Shown here one piece after another: positions 38,998-49,826 of a stretch of 64,000 nucleotides of DNA. Source of the stretch: Rossellomorea arthrocnemi. Lineage in GTDB: Bacteria; Bacillota; Bacilli; Bacillales; Bacillaceae_B. The stretch's first letter is position 1. Each line of letters starts with the position of its first letter. The stretch is from the NCBI RefSeq assembly GCF_904424705.1, contig NZ_CAJGBF010000008.1, forward strand, positions 1 through 64,000, given 5' to 3'. The notes beneath the pieces are model-generated. The model worked only from the letters and a program-made list of their open reading frames with translations, had not been told where the DNA came from and did not search any database. Both the position numbers and the translations under genes were made by a program.

Positions 38998-40124
38998 ACG
39001 CTTCACATCCTTTTAATTCAACATCTATTATTAATATATTTCCAATAAGTACAATTTGATTGGACAATCAAAGAAACTCAATAGGAAATCAAGGAATATT
39101 TCTCTATCAATATAGACATTCAAAGATGGAAGAAAATTAAATGAAGATTAAGAGATAAGTAAAAAATAATAATGGATATCCGTTTTTATCTTGTATGTTT
39201 TTATTACTCTGCCCCTATGAATTCCCCAAATTAATTATTGATTAATTTGAATACTGTATAAATGTATTCCCATTAGAAAATGCTCAAAACCTTATAACTA
39301 TCAAGTTTTAAGAGACTTACCTGCTTCTTACCATTTAGTAAAAGGGGATTGGATTCCAATTGAAAATTAACGAAAAATAGGCGAACAAAAACTCCAGGCT
39401 GATGGGCAAACTCAGTTGTTTTTTCCTTGTCATACCATAAATAAGGTCGATCTTTAATTTGTTTTTAACATTGATACTCACCTAAATTTTCAAATTATTA
39501 TTATACGGCAATAATGCGACTAAATTTCCTCAACTGAATTATTGGAAAACTTTTCTTTTGAATTTATCGGAGTGAAAGGTTTTCAATGAAGTAATGAAAG
39601 ATAATGTTTGGAATGTATCGATCTTACTTTCTATCGATTACTACTGTTCATTTTCTTTAAATTCCTTTTTCTATCTCTTATTTTCTGCCTCATGTGCTTA
39701 ATCCACACGATTAGAACAAATGTTCCTTTTTTAAAAATGTTTTTGTAACCGAATTGGCCACTGAATAAATGCAGTATTTTAGAGGTAAAAAACGATATCT
39801 AAATTCCGAGACTCCAGATTCTCTTCTAAGCCACGATAGACTAGTAGGGAGACATTTTGCCCCCCTAATAACTGCATTTTTAACTACTTTTTCAGTGGTC
39901 ACGTAAACGAACAGAAGCTTTTTCAAACAAAATTAATTAAGGAATGATTGATGGTTTAATTATTTATTGCCTTCTGATTTTTTATACCGTTTCTAATTTT
40001 TGCCTCTCACATTCTTGGGTGGTTTTCTTTCATCTAATTCGTGCCATTACCTGCTCCTGGGACTGGAGGAACCTTTTTCAAAAATGGCCAGAAATGTTTA
40101 TGGACCCCAAAATGGAATTCTATC
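38998..40124. other. 1.1 kb AT-rich gap
   Basis: No supported gene. Short open frames exist on both strands but lack RBS and protein-like composition. The region 5' of the collagen-like gene presumably holds its sporulation promoter, which I could not identify. Confidence 0.5.
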
Positions 40125-41687
40125 TCAAATTCGATATTCTTTTACCACATCACTTCCTCTTAATAAAAACTTTTGGATTTTACCACTGGCATTTCGAGGA
40201 AGTTCGTCTACAAAAAGATATTCCCTTGGCCTCTTATAATCAGAGAGCAGATCCCCATTTTTTAAAAAGACATCAAGATCCTCTGAAGTGAGAGAAGGAT
40301 TTTTCGAAACTACAACTGCCATAACCTTCTCTCCCCACTTTTCATCTGGCTTCCCGAGGACCGCGACATCCAAAACATCTTCATGAACATGCAGTGCGTC
40401 TTCCACTTCACGCGGATAAACGTTTTCTCCTCCCGAAATCACCATATCATCCACTCTGTCAGCTACATATAGATATCCTTCCTCATCCATATAACCTAAG
40501 TCACTGGAATGGTACCAGCCTTTATACAACGTTTTTTCCGATGCTTCTTTCCGATTTAAGTATTCAAGCATCGTGCAGGAACCCCTGACAATGATTTCCC
40601 CGACTTCACCTGGTTTACAGATATCGTCTGGCTCGGAAGGACCGTTTTCACTGGGTCTTACCACTCGAATTTCATGATTATAAGCAGCTCGTCCTGCCGA
40701 ACCTGTCTTCGTCAACTGTTCATCCTGAAGCAGAAACGTCACCGCCGGTCCCATTTCCGTCTGACCATACGCCTGGATCAGGTCGATCTTCATCTTTTCA
40801 TGAAGAGCCCTGACAAGAACAGGTGCCATCGGCGCAGCCCCATATAGACCGATCCTCAGTGAAGAAGTGTCATACTCTTCCACCCCATGCTGAAGGAGCA
40901 TATTCCACATGGTAGGTGCTGCGAAAAGCGTTGATACGTTCTCACGTTGTATGACGTCCAAAACGGTGTGTGGCTGGAATTGATGGACAATGATATTCTT
41001 TGATCCCGCTTGTACTCGTGGCAGGAAACAGCAATGAAGCTCGGCACAATGGAACATGGGTGCTGTCACAAGTCCGATATCATTGGGTGAAATTCCCATG
41101 ACCGATGTACAAATCAAGCTCTGCTCGGCCATATCCCGGTGTCTGTGCAGCACCCCTTTTGGTCTTCCTGTAGTCCCGCTCGTGTACATGACGGCATAAA
41201 CGTCCGTTTCTTCTACTGTAATGTCTGCCAATTCCGTGGAACAAGGACTCACTATCTCGTTATAGCTATGTGCAAATTCTGGTGCACTGTCCCCCACATA
41301 CCAAAAATGAGTTTGAGGAAAACTTTTTGAAATCTCCTCTATTGGATGGGTGAGTGATTCTTCAAAAATAACAACGTGAGGTACTGCATCTTCTAAAATA
41401 TATTGTATTTCCTTTCCCTTTAGCCGGAAATTTATCGGATTGATTACAGCACCAATTTTCCCGCATGCAAAATATACGTTTGCTAGCTCCAATGTATTAA
41501 ATAGATACGTAGAAACCCTGTCCCCTTTTTTTACACATGCATCCTGCAGGGCATTAGCCACACGATGAACTTCATCCTGCCATTGTCCATATGTTAACCG
41601 CTTTCCCGTCTTCTCTTCTACAATGGCTTCCTTATCGCGATATTTCTTTACAGTTTGGTCAAAAATAGATCCAGTCGTTGCGTACAT
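40125..41687 (-). CDS. Acyl-CoA ligase (AMP-forming)
   Basis: 520-residue ANL-superfamily ligase. Motif A3 is YTSGTTGRPKGVLHRH, A5 is IQAYGQTEMGP, A7 is YHSSDLGYMDEEGYLYVADR, and the catalytic Lys of A10 is in PRNASGKIQK. It adenylates a fatty or other carboxylic acid and thio-esterifies it with CoA. I chose the ATG giving MYATTGSIFDQ, after GAGGAGGGAAAAT. It lies outside the later acyl-CoA cluster and is separated from pbuX by a terminator. Substrate unknown. Confidence 0.88.
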   Translation of the reverse strand: MYATTGSIFDQTVKKYRDKEAIVEEKTGKRLTYGQWQDEVHRVANALQDACVKKGDRVSTYLFNTLELANVYFACGKIGAVINPINFRLKGKEIQYILEDAVPHVVIFEESLTHPIEEISKSFPQTHFWYVGDSAPEFAHSYNEIVSPCSTELADITVEETDVYAVMYTSGTTGRPKGVLHRHRDMAEQSLICTSVMGISPNDIGLVTAPMFHCAELHCCFLPRVQAGSKNIIVHQFQPHTVLDVIQRENVSTLFAAPTMWNMLLQHGVEEYDTSSLRIGLYGAAPMAPVLVRALHEKMKIDLIQAYGQTEMGPAVTFLLQDEQLTKTGSAGRAAYNHEIRVVRPSENGPSEPDDICKPGEVGEIIVRGSCTMLEYLNRKEASEKTLYKGWYHSSDLGYMDEEGYLYVADRVDDMVISGGENVYPREVEDALHVHEDVLDVAVLGKPDEKWGEKVMAVVVSKNPSLTSEDLDVFLKNGDLLSDYKRPREYLFVDELPRNASGKIQKFLLRGSDVVKEYRI

Positions 41688-41806
41688 ATTTTCCCTCCTC
41701 GTGATTAAGATAAATCCTTTCTTACACATTCCCTATCCATACTGTTCGTGCCATGTGTACGAATCCCCTCCTCTTATATCTGATAATTCAGAATTATTTT
41801 AACGAT

Positions 41807-41847
41807 AAAAAGCCGTCACCTCTATATGAAATAGAAATGACGGTTTT
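41807..41847 (-). terminator. Terminator of xpt-pbuX
   Basis: AAAACCGTCA / TGACGGCTTTTT on the minus strand with a 15-20 nt loop, directly after pbuX. Confidence 0.75.
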
Positions 41848-41858
41848 GCAGAGAAAAT

Positions 41859-43162
41859 TCAGGAAGCTTTCTGTTCACTAACCACAACATTCAGCTTTCG
41901 CTTTGAAAACACGTTAAAGAATACATTCAATCCAATCGCCGTCAAACTGCCTGCTACAATTCCATTATCCGTCAAGATACGGATGCTGGATGGCATTTGA
42001 GCAAACAATTCCGGAACCGCTGTTACACCAAGTCCCATTCCAACAGAGCACGCGATGATCAGTAAGTTCTCCTGTGAAGCAAAATTCACGTGACTTAACA
42101 TTTTAATTCCGTATGCCACAACCATACCGAACATGGCCACCATCGCCCCTCCTAATACAGAAGCAGGAATCACCGTGGTGAGAGCCCCGATTTTAGGGAC
42201 AAGACCAAGGATCACCAGAAAAGCCCCCATGACATAAATCACATTATTCCGCTTCACGCCTGAAAGCTGTACCAACCCGACATTCTGGGAGTACGCCGTA
42301 TACGGAAAAGCGTTAAATAGTCCACCCAACAAGATGGCTAACCCCTCAGCACGATATCCTCTTGATAAATCTTCTTCAGAAATCTCTTTATCGCTGATAT
42401 CCGCAAGAGCGAAATAAACACCCGTTGATTCTACCAGACTGACCATGGCTACAAGGATCATGGTGAGAATGGCTGTAATTTCAAATGTCGGCATCCCGAA
42501 GTAGAATGGTTTTACCATATGGAACCATGACGCATCACCAACCGCACTGAAGTCCACTTTCCCTAACACAAATGCAACGGCAGTCCCTGCCATCAACCCG
42601 AGTAAGATGGAAATAGAGCGGACAAACCCTGTAAAGAATTTATACAAAAATAAAATAAATAACAAAGTTCCAAACGCTAATGACAAATTTTCCACCGAAC
42701 CGAAATCACTACTACCCTGTCCTCCAGCCATATTGTTCATGGCGACGGGGATCAGTGTGATCCCGATGATGGTCACGACAGATCCCGTTACAACAGGTGG
42801 GAAGAAGCGGACAAGCTTTCCGAAATATTTACTGATTACGACAACGAAAAGACCTGAAACGAGAATCGATCCATAAATAGCAGAAATCCCATACTGACCT
42901 CCAATGGCAATCATGGGCCCAACCGCCGTGAACGTACAACCCAGAACAACTGGCAGTCCAATCCCGAAGAAACGGTTCTTCCACACTTGCAGCAAAGTTG
43001 CGATTCCACACATTAAGATATCGATGGAGACCAGGTAAGTAAGCTGTTCTCCTGAGAGTCCAAGTGCTCCTCCAACAATTAAAGGTACGATAACCGCTCC
43101 TGCATACATTGCAAGAACATGCTGAATACCGAGTGATGCAAGTTTAAGCGGCTGATTCTTCA

Positions 43163-43163
<1 letters not shown>
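41859..43163 (-). CDS. pbuX: Xanthine permease PbuX
   Basis: NCS2 permease (434 aa) for xanthine uptake. It has the family blocks GIQHVLAMYAGAVIVPLIVG, GLPVVLGCTFTAVGPM and AFPYTAYSQNVGLVQLSGV. The start ATG shares one base with the xpt stop codon, so the two are translationally coupled. Regulated by the guanine riboswitch upstream of xpt. Confidence 0.95.
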
Positions 43164-43753
<590 letters not shown>

Positions 43754-43805
43754 TTAGAAGCTCCTTACCTGTTTTAAGATTTAAGATATACAATCTACTA
43801 AAAAA

Positions 43806-43964
43806 CCCAAAGATCATTGTACTCACACCAGAGTGAGACAATGATCTTTGGGATAGGCAAAGTGCGTCCGCCCTTAACGAACTCATCACTGCTCACTCAT
43901 AGTCGAATCATTTACGGTAATCCGGTAGAAACTCGCAGGCCATATCCCCGCTATTATATGAGTG
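43806..43964 (-). promoter_or_regulatory. Guanine-class purine riboswitch of xpt-pbuX
   Basis: The minus strand at 43,894-43,964 carries the purine aptamer: P1 CACTCATA / TATGAGTG, L2/L3 segments GATATGG and CCGTAAA, and AGTTTCTACC in J2/3. The key J3/1 base is C (GACTATGAG), which marks guanine rather than adenine. The terminator is a 15-bp perfect stem (43,806-43,820 with 43,838-43,852) plus a T-run. The P1 3' strand TATGAGTGAG can instead pair with CTCACTC in the terminator loop, the expected switch. Confidence 0.95.
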
Positions 43965-43991
43965 AAAACGAATATTGATTTGATAATGGAT

Positions 43992-44020
43992 AGTATACCG
44001 GCATCTCCTTCATTTGTAAA
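43992..44020 (-). promoter_or_regulatory. Promoter of xpt-pbuX
   Basis: TTTACA (-35), 17-bp spacer, TATACT (-10) on the minus strand, about 30 bp before the riboswitch aptamer. Confidence 0.75.
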
Positions 44021-44097
44021 GGTCCATTTCTTAACAATACAATCACTTATCTAATTATTGTTCGTATAATGGGCCCACGGATGATATTCCCTTCCGT

Positions 44098-44649
44098 TTA
44101 CAGCTGTTCTGAAAGTTGTTTTAATAGCTTTCTTTTCTCCCCCTCTGACAAGTCTGAATCCTTGATTTCTTTTCTTTTGGAGGAAATGAACGCAAGCTTC
44201 TCAAAAAAAGAATCATCAAATGGCTGAAAAATTTGATTGGAAAGTTTTTTTGCCAGGAATGGACTTGCTCCACCAGTTGATACAGCTATCGTGAAATTCC
44301 CTCTTTGCTTAAAGGAAACCATCTGCATATTTCCACAATCACCATTATCCACTATACATAAAAGCTGATTTTCCTCAGAGTGCGCATTCACTTGTTCGTT
44401 TGCATCTCGGTCATTCGTAGCGGCAATGACGATGAACGCACTTCTTAAATCTTCCGGCAGCACTTCTCTCTTGATCCATGAAATTTTATTTTCTTCACAT
44501 AATACTTGGATCTGATCCACCACTTTCGGACTGATGACTGTTATCTTTGCTCCGTGTTCTAAAAACACGGAGAGCTTCCGGAGAGCCACTTTCCCTCCAC
44601 CTGCAATCGTTACTTGTTTTCCCCTCACATCAATCATGATTGGCAGCAT
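44098..44649 (-). CDS. sirC: Precorrin-2 dehydrogenase (SirC/YlnF)
   Basis: NAD-dependent oxidation of precorrin-2 to sirohydrochlorin, for siroheme. 183 aa: IDVRGKQVTIAGGGKVALRK is the Rossmann NAD site, AATNDRDANEQV and STGGASPFLAKKL are SirC blocks. I chose the ATG after AAAGGAGATTTAT, which overlaps the end of sirB by 20 bp. Last gene of the sulfate operon. Confidence 0.92.
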   Translation of the reverse strand: MLPIMIDVRGKQVTIAGGGKVALRKLSVFLEHGAKITVISPKVVDQIQVLCEENKISWIKREVLPEDLRSAFIVIAATNDRDANEQVNAHSEENQLLCIVDNGDCGNMQMVSFKQRGNFTIAVSTGGASPFLAKKLSNQIFQPFDDSFFEKLAFISSKRKEIKDSDLSEGEKRKLLKQLSEQL

Positions 44650-45385
44650 ATAAATCTCCTTTAGTCCAAAGTGATTCATTTACACGCTCCAGGAATGCTA
44701 CTTCTACAAGGGGGTCATATCCTAAATAGTTCCCCAGGAAGATGTGATCGTTTTTAGTCCGGCGTATTTCCTTTTTAATCCCTTTCATGAGCAATCCTGT
44801 AAACAAAAGGTATGGAATGAAGATGACGTTTTTCTCCGTATGTGTCAAGTATTCCAAGGTCTCTGTAAAGCTTGGTGAGGCCCCCGTTAAATAGCAGGTC
44901 TTTACCTCAGATAATTGAGTTCTTCTATATATAAGATCAGCGATAGCATCTAAATCCCTCAAAACATCCGGATCGGTACTTCCCCGTCCAATTAAGACAG
45001 CAGCGGTAGATGAATTCATCGGCACAGCTTCCTCTATTTTCTTTATGACACTTTCTGCCATGTTATCGTGAACACCAATAGGACGACCATAATTCACCTT
45101 TATATGGGGATAGGCATCCCTGCATTTTGAAATTTCAACAGGGATATCCTTTTTGGCATGAACAGCAGTCAAAAGGAGGAGTGGGACGACTGATACGTGA
45201 GTTGCGCCTTTTTCAACGCATGTGCCAAATCCTTCTTGAATGGAAGGTGAGGCAAGTTCCAGAAAGCTTATTTCCTGGATATCCGCATCGACTTTATCCT
45301 GACACCTCTTAATAAAGGCAATCGCCTCTTCTCGAGCTTTTACAACACGGCTTCCATGGCAAACGTACAAGACTGCCCGCTTCAT
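44630..45385 (-). CDS. sirB: Sirohydrochlorin ferrochelatase (SirB/YlnE)
   Basis: Inserts Fe2+ into sirohydrochlorin to give siroheme. 251 aa: LYVCHGSRVVKAREEAIAF (metal-binding His), PLLLLTAVHAKKDIP and VLIGRGSTDPD are CbiX/SirB motifs repeated in two halves. It starts directly after the sumT stop codon with no gap. Confidence 0.93.
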   Translation of the reverse strand: MKRAVLYVCHGSRVVKAREEAIAFIKRCQDKVDADIQEISFLELASPSIQEGFGTCVEKGATHVSVVPLLLLTAVHAKKDIPVEISKCRDAYPHIKVNYGRPIGVHDNMAESVIKKIEEAVPMNSSTAAVLIGRGSTDPDVLRDLDAIADLIYRRTQLSEVKTCYLTGASPSFTETLEYLTHTEKNVIFIPYLLFTGLLMKGIKKEIRRTKNDHIFLGNYLGYDPLVEVAFLERVNESLWTKGDLYAANHD

Positions 45386-46150
45386 CTATAAAGCCTCGCT
45401 CATGACTATTTTCTTTTCAAACCATTGAATCTTTTCACGATACCGGACCACTTCACCAACGATGATCATACTTGGATTCTCTATTTTTTCTTCTTTCACA
45501 ATCTCAATGATTGTATCCAGTGTACCTGTGACCGTTTTTTGTACTTCGGTTGTTCCCCAATGGATAAGAGCAACAGGTGTATCCCTGCACTTTCCGTATT
45601 GGATAAGTTTCTCCTTAATATATGGAAGGTTACTGACACCCATATAGATCGCAAGTGTATCAATTCCTTTAGACAGGCTTTCCCACTTTTCATCTTCCTG
45701 CTGATTGTTCTGTTTATGCCCCGTTACAAAGGCAACGCTTGAACTTGTGTCACGATGAGTGACAGGAATCCCTGCATAAGCAGCCGCCGCGATTCCTGAC
45801 GTGATACCCGGGACGATTTCAAACGGAATCCCTTTTTTCGCACATGCTTCCGCTTCTTCTCCACCCCTTCCGAATATAAAGGGGTCTCCCCCCTTTAACC
45901 TCACCACCAGTTTTCCGCTGGAAGCGTAACGCACAAGAAAATGATTGATCGTATCTTGTTTCATCGTATGATAGTTTGGCAGTTTCCCGCAGTAGATTAA
46001 GTCTGCACCCTTCTTCGCATAAGAGAGGAGCTCTTTATTCACCAAGCGGTCATAAAGTATGACATCTGCTTTTTGTATCATTTTCAACGCTTTAACCGTA
46101 ATCAATTCCGGATCTCCAGGACCTGCACCCACTAAATATACCTTTCCCAT
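45386..46150 (-). CDS. sumT: Uroporphyrinogen-III C-methyltransferase (SumT/YlnD)
   Basis: SAM-dependent double methylation of uroporphyrinogen III to precorrin-2. 254 aa: VYLVGAGPGDPELITVKAL, YDRLVN, VRLKGGDPFIFGRGGEEAEA and GITSGIAAAAYAGIPVTHR are classic CobA motifs. The start follows AGGAGGGAAACA; the frame is open upstream into the DUF3906 gene, but that part is not SumT. Confidence 0.94.
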   Translation of the reverse strand: MGKVYLVGAGPGDPELITVKALKMIQKADVILYDRLVNKELLSYAKKGADLIYCGKLPNYHTMKQDTINHFLVRYASSGKLVVRLKGGDPFIFGRGGEEAEACAKKGIPFEIVPGITSGIAAAAYAGIPVTHRDTSSSVAFVTGHKQNNQQEDEKWESLSKGIDTLAIYMGVSNLPYIKEKLIQYGKCRDTPVALIHWGTTEVQKTVTGTLDTIIEIVKEEKIENPSMIIVGEVVRYREKIQWFEKKIVMSEAL

Positions 46151-46160
46151 TGTTTCCCTC

Positions 46161-46385
46161 CTAAGATTTAATGATTGTTTCCTGTTCGTGCAGGACAAAT
46201 CCTGCACCATTTCCACGAATTCTCTTTTTTTCATAAAGTGAGATGTCCACCACTTCCGGTTTCTTCAAAAAATACTTCTCAAGTTCGATTTCAACCAGGT
46301 CAAAAGCTTTCTCATCCGTGTCAGCTGCTATTACGACAATCGTGACAAAGTCCCGGGCAGTGACTTCAAATCGATACAAATTCAT
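46161..46385 (-). CDS. DUF3906-family small protein
   Basis: 74 residues (MNLYRFEVTARDFVTIVVIA then EVVDISLYEKKRIRGNGAGF), matching the DUF3906 family found beside sulfite reductase genes in Bacillus. Start chosen for spacing after AAGGAGGC. No Cys or membrane helix. It lies between sulfite reductase and sumT with gaps of 10-13 bp, so a role in sulfite reduction or siroheme delivery is plausible but unproven. Confidence 0.8.
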   Translation of the reverse strand: MNLYRFEVTARDFVTIVVIAADTDEKAFDLVEIELEKYFLKKPEVVDISLYEKKRIRGNGAGFVLHEQETIIKS

Positions 46386-46398
46386 ATTCATTGCCTCC

Positions 46399-48009
46399 TT
46401 ACGCTTCCTGTAGCAGTTGATCCAATGATTCCTGAAGGGGAGCTGTACCGACACGGTTTATATAGTCAAAAAACGTTTCCCCCTGCTCTCTTGTTTGTTT
46501 GAAATGAATCAAGAGTTGCTTGACGACCTCGCCTAGATTGGAAGCTTCGACTTTCCCTTTTAACTTTTCATTTAACTTCCCGCCGTCCTGAAGGGTACCG
46601 CCTACGTAGATTTCAAATGCTTCAATCATTTTCTTATCTTTCGTCCTCATTTTGATTCCTTGTAGACCGATATCTGCAATTTGTCGCTGTCCGCATGAAT
46701 TCGGGCAACCGACCATATGGATTCTGACTGGTACATCCAACGACAATTCCTGATCCAGTTGATTTGCGATTTGTCTCATCCGCTCCTTTGTCTCCACTAA
46801 AGCGAGATTGCAATATTCAATCCCTGTGCATGATACAGAATATCCGATGAAAGATAATGGACTAGTTGAAATCCGGTCAAAGATCTTTTCAGAGAGTAAA
46901 GCATCTACATGCTCATCCGGTATATTCGGTATGATGAGATTCTGAGAGTTACAGTTTCTGAGTTCACCATTTCCATATTTATTGGAAATCCTTGCGAGCT
47001 CATATACTTCATCTGAATTCAGTCTGCCAACAGGAACATTCAGTCCCACATAATTCAGACCTTCCTGTTTCTGAGGATGAACACCGTAGAAATATCCTGC
47101 GTTCCAGCCTTCTACTGCATTGGTTCCTGCCGGTGGAAGATCCACATATTCCAACAGCTTCTCTTTGAATTTCCCTGGTCCCCAGTCGGCCATTAAAAAT
47201 TTCAAGCGGGCTAAATGCCGTTTCTCCCGATAACCGAAATCACGGAAAATGGTCGTAAGGGCAACCGTTACGTCTTTCACTTGATGAGGAAGAACAAATA
47301 CATCCAATTCTTGTGCCAGAAGTGGCCTGGAAGACAACCCACCTCCGACCTTCAGGTGAAAACCGTTTTCCTCTTTCCCATCTATCTGCTTTTTCGCCGG
47401 AAGGAAAGAAACACAGTTGATTTCGGCATTCGCTGCATTGTTGACGTTCGCCGAGATCGACACTTTATATTTTCTCGGTAAATTTGAAAAATCTTCATTA
47501 TGCTGGAAGAAATCATACACTTCCTTTACAACGGCTCTTGTATCGAAGAGTTCATCCGGATCGATTCCGGAAAGGGGGTTTCCGACGATATTCCGTGTGA
47601 TATCCCCGCATGCCCCTGCAGAAGATAAACCGACTTTCTCCAGGCGTTTGAAGATATCAGGGATTTGTTCGATCTTCAACCAGTGGAACTGGATGGCCTG
47701 TCGGGTCGTGATGTCATAGACGTCCCTGCCGTATTCTTTACAAATGGCCGCAAGCTCCCGTGCCTGTTCATAGCTCAGTATGCCGGACGGGACGTTCACC
47801 CTCATCATGAAATACCCATCTTCTTTAGGTCTTTGCAGGTAAAGACCTGCCCATTTGAATTTATCCCACTCTTCTTTCGGGATGGATGCAAACCCGTTTT
47901 CTGCATAATATGGAATATCTTTGAAGATTGCCAATCCGTCTTTTTCCAGCTTCCATTTTTCTGTTTTATTGAGCTTCTCATTCGATTCCCATGATTTTGT
48001 ATAAGCCAT
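46399..48009 (-). CDS. sir: Ferredoxin-type sulfite (nitrite/sulfite) reductase
   Basis: Reduces sulfite to sulfide with six electrons using siroheme and a [4Fe-4S] cluster. 536 aa; the cluster/siroheme cysteines are CTGIEYC (CX5C) and GCPNSCGQRQ (CX3C), and the Rx4R-type basic residues lie in the ferrodoxin-like half-domains. As a single-polypeptide enzyme it differs from B. subtilis CysJI and has no partner flavoprotein gene here. The operon context (CysH, Sat, siroheme genes) favours sulfite over nitrite. Confidence 0.9.
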   Translation of the reverse strand: MAYTKSWESNEKLNKTEKWKLEKDGLAIFKDIPYYAENGFASIPKEEWDKFKWAGLYLQRPKEDGYFMMRVNVPSGILSYEQARELAAICKEYGRDVYDITTRQAIQFHWLKIEQIPDIFKRLEKVGLSSAGACGDITRNIVGNPLSGIDPDELFDTRAVVKEVYDFFQHNEDFSNLPRKYKVSISANVNNAANAEINCVSFLPAKKQIDGKEENGFHLKVGGGLSSRPLLAQELDVFVLPHQVKDVTVALTTIFRDFGYREKRHLARLKFLMADWGPGKFKEKLLEYVDLPPAGTNAVEGWNAGYFYGVHPQKQEGLNYVGLNVPVGRLNSDEVYELARISNKYGNGELRNCNSQNLIIPNIPDEHVDALLSEKIFDRISTSPLSFIGYSVSCTGIEYCNLALVETKERMRQIANQLDQELSLDVPVRIHMVGCPNSCGQRQIADIGLQGIKMRTKDKKMIEAFEIYVGGTLQDGGKLNEKLKGKVEASNLGEVVKQLLIHFKQTREQGETFFDYINRVGTAPLQESLDQLLQEA

Positions 48010-48021
48010 TATTTTCTCTCC

Positions 48022-48624
48022 TTATATAAGTTGTTTTTGTTTTAGTACGAGCAGTAAAGACTCGGCACATTCTTCCAGGGATTGCTTCTCTGTATTGAGA
48101 ATGATCTCCGGGTTTTCCGGTTCTTCGTATGGGGCACTGATTCCCGTGAAGTGAGTGATTTCCTGATTACGGGCTTTTTTGTATAAGCCTTTGGGATCAC
48201 GCTTTTCACATTCCTCTAAAGAACATTGTACAAACACTTCCAGAAATTCTTCCGGTCTTACTAATTTACGTACGAGATTCCGGTCTTCCCTGTAGGGCGA
48301 AATAAAGGCTGTGAGGACGATTTGACCGCTATCGATAAAAAGTTTAGACACTTCCCCGATCCGCCTGATATTTTCTTTGCGACCATCTTCATTGAAGCCT
48401 AAATCTTTATTCAATCCATGGCGGATATTGTCCCCATCAAGGACATACACCTGCTTTCCCTGTTGAAAAAGGGAAGCAGCCAATGCATTGGCTAAAGTTG
48501 ATTTACCCGATGCCGATAACCCCGTGAACCACAGGATGAAACTTTGATGCCCATTATGTTTCCTTCTCTCCTGTTTCGTAATCGCTGTTTCATGCCATAC
48601 GATGTTTTGTTGTTTTTCACTCAA
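48022..48624 (-). CDS. cysC: Adenylylsulfate kinase CysC
   Basis: Phosphorylates APS to PAPS. 200 aa with P-loop [29 protein letters not shown] and [13 protein letters not shown], all typical of APS kinase. Lies 13 bp after sat. Since the CysH here may use APS directly (see there), CysC gives the optional PAPS branch. Confidence 0.95.
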   Translation of the reverse strand: MSEKQQNIVWHETAITKQERRKHNGHQSFILWFTGLSASGKSTLANALAASLFQQGKQVYVLDGDNIRHGLNKDLGFNEDGRKENIRRIGEVSKLFIDSGQIVLTAFISPYREDRNLVRKLVRPEEFLEVFVQCSLEECEKRDPKGLYKKARNQEITHFTGISAPYEEPENPEIILNTEKQSLEECAESLLLVLKQKQLI

Positions 48625-48637
48625 TCTATGCTCCTCC

Positions 48638-49783
48638 TCAAGACGATTGTTTTGATTCCTGTTTCAACCCATTAATTAAGACTTTAATCACTTCTGGTCG
48701 ACTAAATGTGGAGGGAGGAACTTCTCCACTGCGGAGCATCCCTCTCACTTTTGTTCCTGAAAGGATGACGTGATGTTCATTTCCATGAGGACAGGTCTTC
48801 GTTGTCGCCATTCCTTCACATTTCTTACAATAGAAGCTATGTTCGAAGCGAAGAGGAATAATCCCGATATCTTCTTCGCTGAACTGATCAAAGATTTTTT
48901 GTGCATCATAAGTTCCGTAATAACTACCCACGCCTGCATGATCTCTTCCGACAATAAAATGAGTACATCCATAGTTTTTTCGAACTAATGCATGAAAGAT
49001 GGCTTCCCTTGGTCCGGCATATCTCATGGCAGCAGGAAAGACTCCGAGAAATACACGGTCTTTCGGGTAATAGTTCTTTAATAAGACGTCATAGCTTTCC
49101 ATACGAATATCTGCTGAAATATCGTCTGCTTTTGTTTCCCCGACTAATGGATTCAAAAATAGGGCATCCACGGTTTCCAACGCTGTTTTTTGAATGTACT
49201 CGTGTGCCCTGTGAACAGGGTTTCTAGTTTGGAAACCGACAATCGTTTTCCACCCCTTTTTGTTAAACCATTTACGCGTTTCAGCTGGATCAAATGTATA
49301 CTCACTGAAAGGTTTTGCCTGTCTCTTTAGCAATGTGATCTTGCCTCCGACATACACGTCCCCCCGCTGGAATAATTTCTGTACGCCTGGATGATCCTTG
49401 TCGATCGTGCCGTATACAAGAAAGGCTTCTTTTTGTTTATCAGGTTCAAAAACATCCTCTATTTCAATAAGGCCATATGTTTCACCCTTATATACCAGCC
49501 TGCTCGTTATCCCTTTCTTCAAGTAACCTGCTTTATCTTTCTCAATTGGCAGGGTGATGGGAATGCTCCAAACACATCCATTCTTTAACCGCAATGATTC
49601 AACCACGTTCTGATAATCCTGTTCTGTCAAAAATCCATCGATTGGACTGTATGCCCCAATGGCAATGAGCTCCAAATCACTTAACGCGATTTCATCCAGC
49701 TGGATTTCTTGTTGAATGTCCTCAAATGGTGCTTGAGGTAAATAAGATTGAACCAATACTCCTCCGTGTGGCTGTAAACTCAT
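48638..49783 (-). CDS. sat: Sulfate adenylyltransferase (ATP sulfurylase)
   Basis: Activates sulfate with ATP to APS. 381 aa; the nucleotide site [17 protein letters not shown] and [13 protein letters not shown] motif are intact, and [16 protein letters not shown] is the zinc-like Cys cluster of this single-chain form. Start after AAGGAGGATATTTTAC. Confidence 0.96.
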   Translation of the reverse strand: MSLQPHGGVLVQSYLPQAPFEDIQQEIQLDEIALSDLELIAIGAYSPIDGFLTEQDYQNVVESLRLKNGCVWSIPITLPIEKDKAGYLKKGITSRLVYKGETYGLIEIEDVFEPDKQKEAFLVYGTIDKDHPGVQKLFQRGDVYVGGKITLLKRQAKPFSEYTFDPAETRKWFNKKGWKTIVGFQTRNPVHRAHEYIQKTALETVDALFLNPLVGETKADDISADIRMESYDVLLKNYYPKDRVFLGVFPAAMRYAGPREAIFHALVRKNYGCTHFIVGRDHAGVGSYYGTYDAQKIFDQFSEEDIGIIPLRFEHSFYCKKCEGMATTKTCPHGNEHHVILSGTKVRGMLRSGEVPPSTFSRPEVIKVLINGLKQESKQSS

Positions 49784-49826
49784 GTAAAATATCCTCCTTA
49801 ACATATTGTTTTAATCGGAATTAAGT

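Noticed and set aside
39711-39926. 71-residue minus-strand frame in the gap before the acyl-CoA ligase
   Set aside because: No supporting RBS, no family resemblance and an irregular composition; probably chance.
46399-48009. Assimilatory nitrite reductase
   Set aside because: The fold is shared, but the neighbours are all sulfate/siroheme genes under a SAM riboswitch and no nitrate genes are present.
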